From Gloeopeniophorella convolvens (Eukaryota; Basidiomycota; Agaricomycetes; Russulales), in assembly GCA_022496205.1 (NCBI GenBank), contig WTXD01000028.1, positions 62,001-126,000 on the forward strand: a stretch of 64,000 bases of DNA. The letters run 5' to 3'. Every line of letters starts with the position of its first letter. Position 1 is the first letter of the stretch. The position numbers and the translations under genes are program-made. Under the pieces are notes generated by a model. That model searched no databases, was not told the DNA's origin, and worked only from the letters and a program-made list of their open reading frames with translations. Below, in pieces: positions 1 to 11,112 of this stretch.

Positions 1-112
1 ACCCAATGCATTGGAATGGAGGCTCTGTGAGCGCATGACAGTAGAAAACGCGAGCGAGGAGTTCGGGGGGAAGATGGGTGATGGGCGCGACGATCTCGAG
101 CTTGTGCTCCAT
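1..112 (-). CDS. F-box protein, partial (runs off left edge)
   Basis: Read on the minus strand, this stretch encodes an uninterrupted peptide with the F-box core THLPPELLARVFYCHAL followed by TEPPFQCIG. In the two complete F-box genes of this window the same position continues into a conserved tryptophan and THVCQHWR. The nearest ATG is at 112, but the frame stays open further upstream, so the true start is not settled. F-box cores of this type bind Skp1 and bring substrates to SCF ubiquitin ligases; the substrate is unknown. The rest of the gene lies outside the window, so I cannot say whether it is intact. It is one member of a five-locus F-box cluster here. Confidence 0.6.
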   Translation of the reverse strand, partial: MEHKLEIVAPITHLPPELLARVFYCHALTEPPFQCIG

Positions 113-897
113 ACTGGCAATCCAGTGAGGTGAGCGATTGCCACTTAGTTAGGCGCTGTCTACCCAATGAACGCAATGGGTTACTTCGTGTCATACAGGT
201 ATGCAAGAACATACCCTTACCGTATGTCTTGGGTAGGAGAGCTCACAAGACGCCCCAACGATGGGTCCGCGGGCGATGGTGGGCGTCCACTGATAAAAAA
301 TCTGGGGGGAAGAAATGTCGTCCTGCGGATCCTTGCATGTGCACCATCAGTCGCGCACGTGTTCCCCGACTCCGACGCGTACTCCGACGCGGCGATCCCC
401 ATTGCGCGCAGACGCGTCCTGTCAAGTTCGCCATATTAAGCGCGCTCAATGCTAAAGATGCATAGACAATACATCATATGGAACTCCAGTGATCCGGAGA
501 ACTCAAAACTTGCCTTGGTTAATTTGTTGACGGTCAAGTGCAAGGCATCCCTAAGATCGATATCGCACCGGGTGTGTCCACGACTCAGCACATGGATCAA
601 ATGCCCATTGCCGAGAGGGTCTGAGTTTGTAAAGTGCGTAAAAGCGCGACTTCACAGCGAACGAGCGACAACCTCGTTTAAGAAGAATGCAGGATTGAGA
701 TGGTACTACAAGACCGGCGGACGGTCCCAAATAAGCTCTTACATTGAACGAAGGCACACAACATTGGGTCCGGATACAGCTAGTAAGTACACAGGATTTG
801 ACCTACCGACGAATTGTCTGTCAGTCGTCGAATCAACTGTAACAAAGGCGCTGAGATCGCTCACCCTACATTCAGACTCGCCCCGCCAGCGGCGGTG
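113..897. other. Intergenic region, no gene seen
   Basis: About 0.8 kb between two minus-strand F-box genes. The open frames overlap on both strands, have no recognisable motif and show no consistent coding composition. I see no RNA gene or repeat. Confidence 0.5.
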
Positions 898-3048
898 CTA
901 GTCCGAATAGTTCTCCAGCCATACCCTCTCGTCTTCGTCACGATCCATTAAAAAGTCCTCCCATGTCATGTCAGGTCCTTCCTCGTCCCAATCCGAGTCG
1001 TCGGCATAGAGATTGAAAGTAGTCGGATAACCCGGGTGCTCTGGCTGACCCTCATCTTCGTCCCATTCGAACTCCCGTACAAACTTGCCCAGCTGGCGTG
1101 CTTGGTTGGCGGTGATGACGCAGCCAGAGATCTCCAGCTTCCTGAGCTGGATACCGCGCTGCTTCCTCCGGTCCATGGCGTTCTTGATAATGTTGAAAAT
1201 GGTGCCGTCGCCGCCAGGGAGTTGTTGCGAGAAGTCGATGTCCCGCACGTAGAGTGATGCCAATTTGGGGAAAGGGACCGGCTGCGCCACGGTGCCCGGC
1301 ACCGCCTGCGAAGGAGCCTCCCGTCCCTGGCGCTTCTTCTTGCCTTTTCCGCAGGAGGCGGTGTTGCTGCTACTAGGTCGAGGAACAACGGCCTTGGGAG
1401 GATTGATGTCCTTCAGGAGTGCGGTGGCTCCGCGCCCCATGACTCTCATATTCGTAATCTTGCTGCATCGGTGGCGTAGTTGCGACCAGTCGAGGGGCCG
1501 CAGCTCCTCCGAAGCTAAGGCATAGTAGTACTCGACGTCCGCGAAGGGAAGTGCTGCAAATGTTCGCTGGACTATGCCCGACAGCATGCTTGGATCGTGT
1601 TCGACTTCGAACTGGAGATTGAGGTTACTGTCGTGAGAAGGGTGACCCTCAGGCCCGGGTAGGGTGCCGTACGCCGTGATTTCTACTACATGCGTCGAAA
1701 ACATGTGGTGGGTGACGTAGAGGCTACGCAGGGTGACTGCCCCCGGCCTGGCGAAGTGTGCTGCAATAAAAGAAAGGACACTTGTTGGGTTCCCTTGGGT
1801 GGGACTCGGGTTGACGCAACGTATGTCGAGACTCGATGAAGGGGGTAATTTCAGATGTTCGAGCATGCGTGTAATTTCGTTGCTTGTATCCGTAAGAGCT
1901 AACCGTTGGAGCTTTGGGAGATCGACCGTAGAGGTTTGATCGAGCGTAGATGGGGTGGATGGTAGACAGTGGTGAAGTGAAAGGAGTTCCAGCGTCGGAC
2001 AACCAGTCAATACGCCCATTAGGTGCTCAATACCGCCAAGTGAAGGCATACTTGGGAACCCAGGCGAGAGCCTAACATCAAGGTGAGTCAGGGGGCTGCG
2101 CGAGAACGATGACCATGGGAGGTTAACACCGTATAGCGTCACCTCCCGCAGCCTCGGTGCGCCGTGACCTCTGAAGAGCCCGACCTCGTTCGGAACTATC
2201 GGAGATGTCTTCTTCCCATCTCCGGGAGATCTCAGCGTGAATCGTTCAAGTATCGGGGCTTCATGGGTCAGGATTTTTCGAATGACGCCTTCCCCTGCTT
2301 GGGACGGCGACAGACCCGGTAGAGCGAGCTCGCGGATGCGAGGGAGGTGACGAAGGAACATGGAAAGAAGCCTCTTGTCAAGCGGCTCGACCTTAAGACT
2401 GACGTTCAACGGCGCGTCCTTTGAACGAGCCACCATCTCGGGGATCCACTTGTTTTTGGTTGGGAACCCCTTGATATCGCCCCAAAGAGAGCCGTCGCCC
2501 AGCGCGACCTGCCGCCAATGCTGGCATACGTGTGTGTCGGCGATCCAGCCTAACGACTTGCCGTCCATGAGAGGTGGGTGGTCGAGTGCGTGGAGATGGA
2601 AGATGCGTGCGAGGAGCTCGGGAGGCAGGATAGAGATGGGTACGAGAGCATTGCGCCTTGTACGCATGGAGAGGATACCGCGCTCGGCGTCATCGATCTG
2701 CTTCTCGACTATAGCACGCAAAGCGGCTCGCGCGTGGTGGTCTCGGGTATCAGTTCTGACTGGAATGCGTGGTTCAGATGGTGAGGCACCGAGATCGCCG
2801 GTTAGATGTATCTGAGCGCTGCATATTCGAAAGGGAGATGCATCAGCCTAAACGACGGACCCACACGTAGCGCTCATTCACCTTTTCCCAGCCGGACCAG
2901 AAGGGCTGCCCTGTCCACCCAAACCCTTCGCAGGGACTCCGGCTTGCCGCGTCGTTGATCGCACTTGATCACGCTTGTTGGCACGCCTCGGAGGGCGCTC
3001 CTTGTTGGGAGCACCACGAGAGCGTCTCGGAGTAGGGGGAGTAGACAT
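898..3048 (-). CDS. F-box/LRR protein (paralogue 1)
   Basis: Two exons on the minus strand (3048-2882 and 2818-898) with a 63-nt GT-AG intron give 695 residues; phase is kept and the length divides by three. The N-terminal ~55 residues are basic and Pro/Arg-rich (MSTPPTPRRSRGAPNKER), possibly a nuclear signal. A helix with VEKQIDDAE precedes an F-box at about residues 116-138 (PISILPPELLARIF), then THVCQHWRQVA, then irregular leucine-rich repeats. The tail is acidic and ends WLENYSD. The role inferred from the family is an SCF substrate adaptor; the target is unknown. It matches the gene at 11113-13122 along its whole length, including the block containing INPPKAVV/INPPKQTI and the final WLE-N/D-xSD. 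No truncation is visible. Confidence 0.85.
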
Positions 3049-5397
3049 TCTCCAGAAGTGAGAGTGTGTGCGAACGAGGACAAGATGGAACGTCTAGATA
3101 TCACAGAGTGCTGCGCACTACTGCGCCGGGAGAAGGGCCCATGCGTGGCGGCAGCGGAGGCTCCGACGTGGCGTGACACATCAATGCATATAAGTACTTA
3201 TATATATACTTACATATCATATTGGTGCGTGCGCAACGTCGTGCGCCAGCCTCTCATCCATCGCCTGATGCCATCTGCAGGGACTCTCCTTCGTCACGAA
3301 TCATTTCGTATGAGAAAAAGTCATTGTAAACAAACTGGGACCACCGTCATTACTTAACGGCGTTGAAATGTCGACGTCCTTATCCATTGAACTCGCCCGA
3401 CGCCCGATGCGGTGATGTCCGATGGCCGAACCAATCGTTGCTGCACGATGACCTGCAAGAGCAGCCGAGTACCAGCGCGCTGCTGCGTGACGATGTTCTC
3501 ACCCCAGCCTACTCCTGCGTATTCATCCCATTTATTGTCTCAGCTACTACAATCAACGCGAACGTGTATTGTGGCCGAGTTGGGAAATTAGCACTGCCGG
3601 GGACCGGGGACTGCTGCATCAGCGCTCGCCCACCCCGAGGAGGGTGCCGACACCTCTTCTGCTAAGCTCTCTTCCCAAGGACCGGCCCGCGAGAGCATAA
3701 TCTGGCTACATCAGCGGCGCCCGATGAGATACACTTTGGGCTGTCATCGTACCGAGAAGCCAGTCTATGGAACCCAGGTCTGTCTCCAGAGTGGTCCTGC
3801 CAAGAAGCGTCAATACACCGTCTACGGCATAGGGCAAGGTCGCTGTGTTGAAGGCATGGAAGGGGGCAAGAGGTGGGGCGTTTGCTCCGGCCGTATGAGA
3901 ATCGTTTTGGGAAGCTGAGAAGAAGTGTGAGTCCCTGCTGGAGGCACGATTACAGACGCCACGGAAGATGTAACCGCCATCTCTGCAAATTGGGCGACGT
4001 GGGAAGGTGTATGTAGCCGTTGCTGACGCGCCAACGACCCAAAAGAAAGAAGCACAGGCTCTCGCAATCAACCATATGGGCCTAGTCGACTCTCTGCCTA
4101 ACCTCTCCATCCATCCCACTCGGGTTCGGATACAAGGTCGGCAAGCGCATTCAGAGTATTGCTTTTGATGACACACCTTCTGATAGCGACTCGGAGCGAC
4201 TCGATCGGCAGCTGCAAAGCCTTTCGTTGTGCAACTGCTTATGCCACCACGCGATCCACCTGCTCTCCCGAGTCGCGGACTTCTATATCAAAGTCGACCC
4301 AGTGCAAGATAAGAGTTGTGAGTGTAGGAAAGGGAGCGGCTTGGTGAGGACCACGGACGGTGCTAGCTGGCGCCGGCGCTATGATGGCGTCGGCTGTCTG
4401 TTCTCTCGGCGCCTCTTCGGGAAATGGAGCACCGATGCTGCACTTTCTTGGAACTTATGTATCTGCAAAAAAGGGTTTGCTATATAGAGTTATTTAGCAT
4501 CAATAGATGCCCGTAGACAGATCCCAGCCCCTTCTATATTGTGCTTGATCGCACAGCAAGGGCCTATACTCTAGTAGCAATAGCTCATCCATCTGTACCC
4601 TCAGTACTGAAGGGTTGAGTGCGAGTTTGAAGACGTCGTCCCAAGGGGAAGACGTAGACGAGAAGTGGTGGAGAGATAGTACGGTAGTCGAGTGAGAATA
4701 GAGAAGACGCGAGGGGGAGTCGGAACGGCGCGAGCGCGGGAACGCGAAACTCCATATCGGCGCGGGTGCGATTTACGAGTCGACGGACGACGGCGAACGA
4801 GTTCAGACGGTTTCGGACAGCGGGTTTCGAGAACACAAGAGAGATGAGATGACATTGCAGCAAAGCACAGGCAGCGTTCTAGACAGGGCAGGAAGCAACA
4901 CGAGTCGAGCACAAGTCGAGCACAGTGGGATGGAGCAATGAGAAAACGGGAGTCTCAAGTAAAGGCCAAAACGGTCGTGAGTACGCAAAGATCATGAATG
5001 GCCGTGGATAGAGACAAGGTAAGTAGAGTAGATAGGCGAACGCGAGAAAGCAAAGAAACAAAGTAAGAAAACCCGATCAGTACATATCGAGGAAGTCCGG
5101 AACTTGTCCGGAACACATGTATCTAATTTCGAGTCTTGGCGGTGGCTTTGGATGAGATTGGTGGACATGTGAGGGTGCGAGGACGGTGGCAACGGGGGCA
5201 AGGTGGATGAACAATGGCGGTGGCGAGAGGGAGTGAGCACGAGGCGGCGGTCGGTGGCGAATGCGGTGACGAAAACGTGCCGTTTCGGCGGTGTTGCACA
5301 CGCAGCGCACGCGACGTACTTACAGTACAGCTGTGTAGTTTTACTAAGACAGCTATCATAAAGTGCATAGTACACATGCAACGAGCTCAGTGTGGAT
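3049..5397. other. Intergenic region with AT-rich palindromic tract
   Basis: About 2.3 kb without a recognisable gene. Positions 3183-3222 hold a TATATA/ACTTATA-rich tract that partly folds on itself. From about 4600 to 5300 the plus strand is purine-rich (its complement CT-rich), which explains the overlapping open frames on the minus strand. None shows a domain or convincing splice structure. Confidence 0.45.
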
Positions 5398-6737
5398 CTA
5401 CTGGCCCGGCGCCGGAGAGGACCCTGACTGGAGGAGCAGCTCGCTCAATGCGAGGCCGGCCACCAACAACGCGACGACCTCTGAGGGCGGGATGCAAAAT
5501 TTACTACAATGCGTGCGACGATTGGTGACTACGCACCTCGATGGGAATATCCCTCCCCCTCGACCGCGCTTTTCAGCAGGCCCCATTTCTCCCGGATCGT
5601 GCCCGCGGTCCAGTATGCCCACCCCGCATCGCGCATAGAGTTCCAGTCCAAGTCGTCTTCACTGGCGGCATTGAACAACGCAACCCTACATGGTAGGGCT
5701 CATTACAAACTCCAGGAGGTATCGACTGGATTCACTTACGTGGTAATGAGGACTCTGTCATCCTCTTTTTCCCATGCGCGCTCCCGAAGCATCGGTTCCA
5801 GCGAGCGGGTCCTTTCCAGGATCAGGATGTACATATGAGAACACTACGCACGAACATACCATTTGACCTGACACTGCTCCGCAGTGCGGACACCGTCCAT
5901 CCGCTTCGAAACTTCGATCCAAAACCCGCGGATTTTCGTGCCGATACGACCCTCCTGCCTGAGATCTCGCATCACACGGAGGAGATGTTCTTCGTCCTGC
6001 CTTGTCCAGGGCTCTGGTGAGAATGTAAATACCAAGCCGTTGAGACTGAATCGGATACTCACTCCGGCTTCGTGCCAGGCCTGGTGTTGTGCCCTGTAAG
6101 TGCCTTTGCCATCGATCTCGGCAGTCCTGGGGTGGGCGCTCGACCTCTTGAGCAACGAGGGGCCAATTTGTACCCAATTTCTCCACTGATCTGATACAAC
6201 TAATGCTTCAATCATTGAAGGGACCGATTAGGCAGCTCACTTTTGTAGGGTCTCGTCCTCCGAGATCCTCCATTTACCGCGCTTCTTCCAGGGATGGTAT
6301 GCGCGTCGCACATGGTCGTACACGGATTTCACCCCGCGAGAGGGCACTGCTCGCGCTGGAAGACCATAGTGAATGGCGCCAGATATGAACCAGGAGGATA
6401 CTCACCGATACAGGCCCAGAAACCCCGGGACGTCCGAGCATCGTAATCCAAAATGATGTCAGCTATTTCAACCTCGCTGAGGTTGTTGTCCTGTCCCCCA
6501 TATGTCAGTAATTGTTGATTGGCAATGCCGTCTAGACTCACCAGACGATGTCGCTCGATCGCCTCCTCCGCACCCTGCGTTTCCTCCCGCGTAAAGGGCC
6601 CAGTGCGACAGACGATACCTGCGGAGCGTGTCTGTGATGTGTTACACACCTGTAGTCAGTCATTACGCACCGTAGTCTTTCTCAAACTGGCTGGGCGGAA
6701 TCCACTTGGTGGCCAGCAGATCTGCCACGGTGTCCAT
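5398..6737 (-). CDS. Reb1/TTF1-like Myb DNA-binding protein, short form
   Basis: Nine exons on the minus strand (6737-6671, 6618-6542, 6490-6406, 6355-6241, 6190-6063, 6013-5860, 5811-5740, 5685-5537, 5480-5398) splice to 309 residues with phase kept at every junction. It has the array of Myb/SANT-like units seen in the Pol I terminator Reb1/TTF-I. The first unit is GPFTREE ... FWACI followed by SVYDHVRRAYHP. The second is RGKWRISEDETLQ ... NWPLVAQEV ... CRDRWQRHL. The third is KPWTRQDEEHLL ... FWIEVSKRM ... TAEQCQVKWT. A degenerate fourth, WEKEDDRVLI, follows. In that family these units bind a defined DNA site and block forks or polymerases. It lacks the long N-terminal region of full-length Reb1, so it is either a short paralogue or has upstream exons I did not find. 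It is transcribed divergently from the SPT5-like gene. Confidence 0.78.
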
Positions 6738-7637
6738 GTCGACTTCCAAGGCACACCGCGCTAGCGACCGCAGTTGGCGCACAGGATGCACGTGTTTTTT
6801 TGTTTGTTTATTCGAGACAATGATACCGACTGTTGTTTGTAACACTGAATTTTACTTGAAGGGGTCTAAAATATTGCACACAGAAGCAAAGTGCTTTTGA
6901 ATTACTCTAATGTGTGTTAACGTGTTCTACACTAACGAGCTAACAACAGGGTAAAGTGGCGAGCAGCGAGCGCTAGCAGGCGATGGAAGAGCCAAGGGAG
7001 ACCGGCGGCGGCCCGGGGAGCCGGCTAGAGCAACTGAGCCTTCACGACGGCTCGGCTCGCCCATTTGGGTAAGGGGCGCCGGCTTGTACCGGCGCGTGCT
7101 CCAGCCTCCGGGACCGACTCAGGCCGGGATCCCGTCGTCGTGAAGCTTTGAAGCTCGCAAAACATTGTCGCTGCGGCGGGATCACCGGGCCGCTCTTCCT
7201 TCCGCATATCCACTCTGTCCTAAGTCGTGGTACCTGTAGCTAGTTGCATAGAACCATTGTCAATGTAATCGTACTTTAAGAATCATGAACTATCTTCAAG
7301 CTAAGGGCAGTAAAGGCCCTTAAATGACATCAGTGCAAGTGCTGATCGCCGACCCGCAAACATCGGTCCCTGCCCGTGCATGATGTTCCGATGCTCTCGT
7401 ACACGACGCCGACACGATGTAAGGAGCATCATTACGCCCAGGACAAGTGAGGAAAATGGCAGGTGGGCGCCTGATTTCTCACACATGCCCCGCGCTGATC
7501 GAGGCTGTAGGGATCTGCGCGACACCCCTTTTGCCATCGCCTTTTGTTACGTGCACCACGACTCGCCCCAAATCTAGGCAGCTTTCTCGCATATAACCTG
7601 GTGCAAGCACCCAGCGGCGACCCACTGGGCCCGCACC
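6738..7637. promoter_or_regulatory. Shared 0.9-kb divergent intergenic region
   Basis: The start codons of the Reb1-like gene (minus) and the SPT5-like gene (plus) lie about 900 bp apart with no other gene between them, so this stretch should hold both promoters. Positions 6793-6812 are T-rich and a pyrimidine-rich stretch lies near 7640-7710. A clear TATA box was not seen. An additional N-terminal exon of the Reb1-like gene could also lie here. Confidence 0.4.
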
Positions 7638-10371
7638 ATGTCTTCCTCAGTGAGTCATCTCAGTTGCTCGTGCTATTCTCGCCGATTTTGATAACCTCCC
7701 TAAGGTCTGGCGGTATCTAGACATCGAGGCCGAACACGCAGACAATGATGGGGAGTCTGAGAATGACGAGAACGAGGACTGGGGTGCGCCTTCTCATCCG
7801 TTGTCTTGCACACTAATGCCTATCAGGAACGCTGCAGAATCTTTCTTCGGCGACAATGAAGACCTGGGCCCCGAGGATCAGCACCCGTCGGATGTGGCAG
7901 GGCGAGAGCTCGCCGCAGCCGCCGAAGACGCTGAAGCCTTAGAACGGCTGGCCCGATCATTCCGACCCGAGCCGCGCAACGCGCGCATCGTCCCCGACAC
8001 GCTTATCCCATTCCAGGAGCTTCCCCTTCAACTGAGAGCTCCACATATAGGGGACCCTGGACTATGGTGTGTGCAGGTGAAGGTAAGTCCTCATCGCAAT
8101 CGAGTCAACCTCAATCTGACAACATTACAGTTCGGCCATGAGCGCGAGGCGGTCTCTCAGCTTGCCCGCAAGTGCCTCAGTGCTACTACGTCCCGCCCTC
8201 CCGGCATCGTGTCAGTCTTCAATCGCGACGGCATTGGGGGGCACATCTTCATTGAAGCGCCCTCCCTTCCCGACGTCACCCGCGCGTTGGAGGGCATGGC
8301 ATTCGCTCGCCACGCGCACTCATTCCTTCCCCGCCCGATCGAGATAGATCGGCGGATAGAACTCCTTACCTCACCCGCCCCTCGACGTCTGGATCAAGCT
8401 AAAGGGGGAGTCTGGGTACGATTCACTCACGGTCTGCACCGAGGAGACACGGGGTTCGTGTACGAAGAGCACCACGAGCTGGATGACCGCGTCAAAGTCC
8501 TGGTCGTGCCAAGACCGCCTCTTTCCACGCGCTCTCGGTCGTGGAACGACGAGGCGGGTTACGGTTTCCCAGAAGCAAAACGGAGGAGGTTAGGGCGACC
8601 ACCCGCACGCCCACTCACTGTCTCCGATGCGGTGGCAATCTTCGGCCAGCGGAACGTTCGAGTCTGGGATATGACAAGTGACACATTCTTCCTCGGCGAG
8701 ACGCTATTCTGCGCGAGTGTTGCCATGTACTGGGTGCCCAGGTGTGACCTAGAAGTCACAGACGAGATGCCCCCCGACCTTGGCCCGTTCGCGAGAGCCT
8801 CCGCTGCTCGCGGGTGGACTTCGCTCGGGAAATGGTTGATGAAGGCGGCTCAAGACACCATCCGGGAGGGCATGCGCGTCATCGTCGTCCGCGGCAGCCT
8901 CAAAGGCCTTGTGGGCCACGTTATGAGCATCCTCAACGGTATGGTCTCAATCTGTGACAGCCTTGCTGCAGGTGGCGCGCGCTCGTACGATCAGATTGAG
9001 CTCACTGAGATCCTGCCGCACTTCATGCCGGGGGACAACATCAAAGCGCGATGGTCTTCGTCGCGCGGCATAGTTATCATGGTGAGCTACGACTCGGACC
9101 CAGATGAGCTGGTCTACGTCGATCAGAACCATCGCGAGGTAAGCAATCACCGATCTGACCGTTGGGCCCAAGTGACGTGGAAGCAGATCTCGATACGCAC
9201 GTACGAGGCAGAGGCACACTCGGAGCTGCGCAATGCGAACCTCAGACCCGGCGTCTGGGTGAACTACGTCGGAGTGACGGAATCGGAAGATATGCCGATG
9301 AAAGGGTACGGACGCATCTTGACAAAGGACGGTGAGATCGTCCGTGTTGAAGACGATAGGGAAACGCATGAGGTGGTGAGCCCGCCCAATCGCCCATACC
9401 ACTAGTACACGCTCACGGTTCTTGAGGTTTGGTGCAACGTGGCGGATTTGGAAGTGGCCGCGAGGCAGCGCGAGGTCCCGCTGCCCTTTGCGCAGCCACT
9501 GCCTCTTCGGGAATATGCCCTGCCACCGCCATTGATACCGGAGCTGCTGCACAAGGAGGTGATCGTGCGCGATGGCCCCTTGAAAGGCCGCACCGGTACC
9601 ATCAGAAATCACACAGTATATGGCGCGACAGTCCTCATGCAGACAGACCTAGCCTTTAATGCAATGAACACCAAGTGGTTCAATTGGGGGCTGCTACTCG
9701 TACGGTAAGTTGTTTTACTGTAGTTCAGCATTTGACTGATTGTTACTTTATCTTCAGGCCATCAATCGGGCCTTATGCACCAAGGATGCTGCCGCCTTCC
9801 CCACCTCGCGGGCGCACTGCCACCCCTGAGCCAGACAGGGAAGAGAGAGAGGCCACGCCACCACTTACACGTTGGCATGTGTCTGTGTACAAGAGAGGTA
9901 GGCGGTACTTTGTTGACGGCCCTACGGCTCTGATTCGACCTGACTCGCGCAGCCGAGGATCATTGGATCCACGGGCGCCCGATCCAAGAGATCATGGCCA
10001 CCAAGCGATTGGCGATGGCTGTCAGAGAACGTGGCGGGACGCTCGGCAAGTCGGCAAAGACGGTCCCTCTCCCTCGGCGCACTCTGGAGCCCGGCGCTGG
10101 AGAGGTCATCGTGAGCACCGTCCAAGGTCGGAGGCTTCCCCGGCAAGTATCGATGGATCCGCGCGAACTTATTCAACGGCCCGCCGCGGTTAAAGATGAT
10201 GTTCTGGTCATTGACGGCAGATGGTTGGGCTGGGTCGGAAAGGTGACCAAGGTAGCTAACGTAGGAGACCCTCCGCTGAGGCTCTGCACCGTCGAGTTCA
10301 ACGCAACCCTCCCCGATCCTCAAAAAACTCACGACTTGTTTGTAATGGACCTCGTTATCATAGAAAACTGA
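7638..10371 (+). CDS. SPT5-like protein with NGN and KOW domains
   Basis: Seven exons (7638-7649, 7705-7783, 7838-8082, 8131-9375, 9406-9704, 9758-9897, 9953-10371) splice in phase to 812 residues. The N-terminus is acidic (DNDGESENDENEDWESFF), as in Spt5. An NGN domain follows at about residues 105-185 (LWCVQVKFGHEREAV ... GHIFIEAPSLPDVTRALEGM). KOW-type segments sit near 205-245 (GVWVRFTHGLHRGDTGFVY), 360 (MRVIVVRGSLKGLVG), 411, 578 (EVIVRDGPLKGRTG) and 758 (VLVIDGRWLGWVG). Spt5 with Spt4 clamps RNA polymerase II and controls elongation. No Ser/Thr-Pro-rich C-terminal repeat is present, so this looks like a divergent paralogue rather than the essential gene. The first exon is only 12 nt. 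Target polymerase and role are unknown. Confidence 0.82.
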
Positions 10372-11112
10372 TGTACATGGCTTTTCTCGATCCACACGTT
10401 GTAGGCTGTTATCCACTCTGTACTGCGCTCGTAACGGAAGACAGTCATTCCGTTATAAGGCAAGCTGAGGGTAACTCTCCTGAGCCTAAGTAATATTCGG
10501 ATGAGGGTCGATGTGGCATGGCACGCGGCACGTGGTACTGAGTAATCACGATGACAAGCGCGACACCGACTCGTGGCGCACAGTGCTATGTACTCAAGTA
10601 CGATGTTTTCACAAACTCTGAGGGCAGAGCTAATAAAAGTATCAATCCATAAGCGGCAGTCCCACAGCGCTACTTAGGGAACCGCTTTCTGTCCATATGA
10701 CTGGTCTTCGGTAGTATATCGTTAACGTTGAGAAAAGTACACGCACGCGCGTGGTGTCGCAGGTACACCTGTAGATGCGTTAATGGATAGTACGGGAAGC
10801 GATGGCTTACAAGCCAAGCGAAACCCGCCGCGACAAGTTGGAATGGGCATATATATAAGCGTGCGTAAGCAGGAGGTAAGTCTAATGAATGTCATAAATG
10901 TGACCCATGCGACGCCGCGACGATGCCAGACAGTGCTGGTGCCTGCAGCGCTCCGCAGGTTATCCACCAACAGCGAGTCGCCTACAGCTCTATATAACAT
11001 TTCGAGTTGACACGCGCCATAGGAAAAGCTTCTTGGGAGGCGCTCAGTCTCCAGAATATGACGAGACAAAACGAGGGACTCACCGGGTATTGGCATAGCG
11101 CTAGCAGCGCCT
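10372..11112. other. Intergenic region with palindromic element
   Basis: About 0.74 kb between the convergent ends of the SPT5-like gene and F-box paralogue 2. It contains the inverted-repeat element at 10431-10455 described separately. No open frame with a recognisable motif was seen. Confidence 0.5.
10431..10455. repeat. Palindromic element, copy 1
   Basis: TAACGGAA and its exact inverse TTCCGTTA are separated by 8 nt. The core can also be read as CGG-N12-CCG. The same 23 nt (one extra G in front, last two bases different) recur at 33179-33201. Confidence 0.7.
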
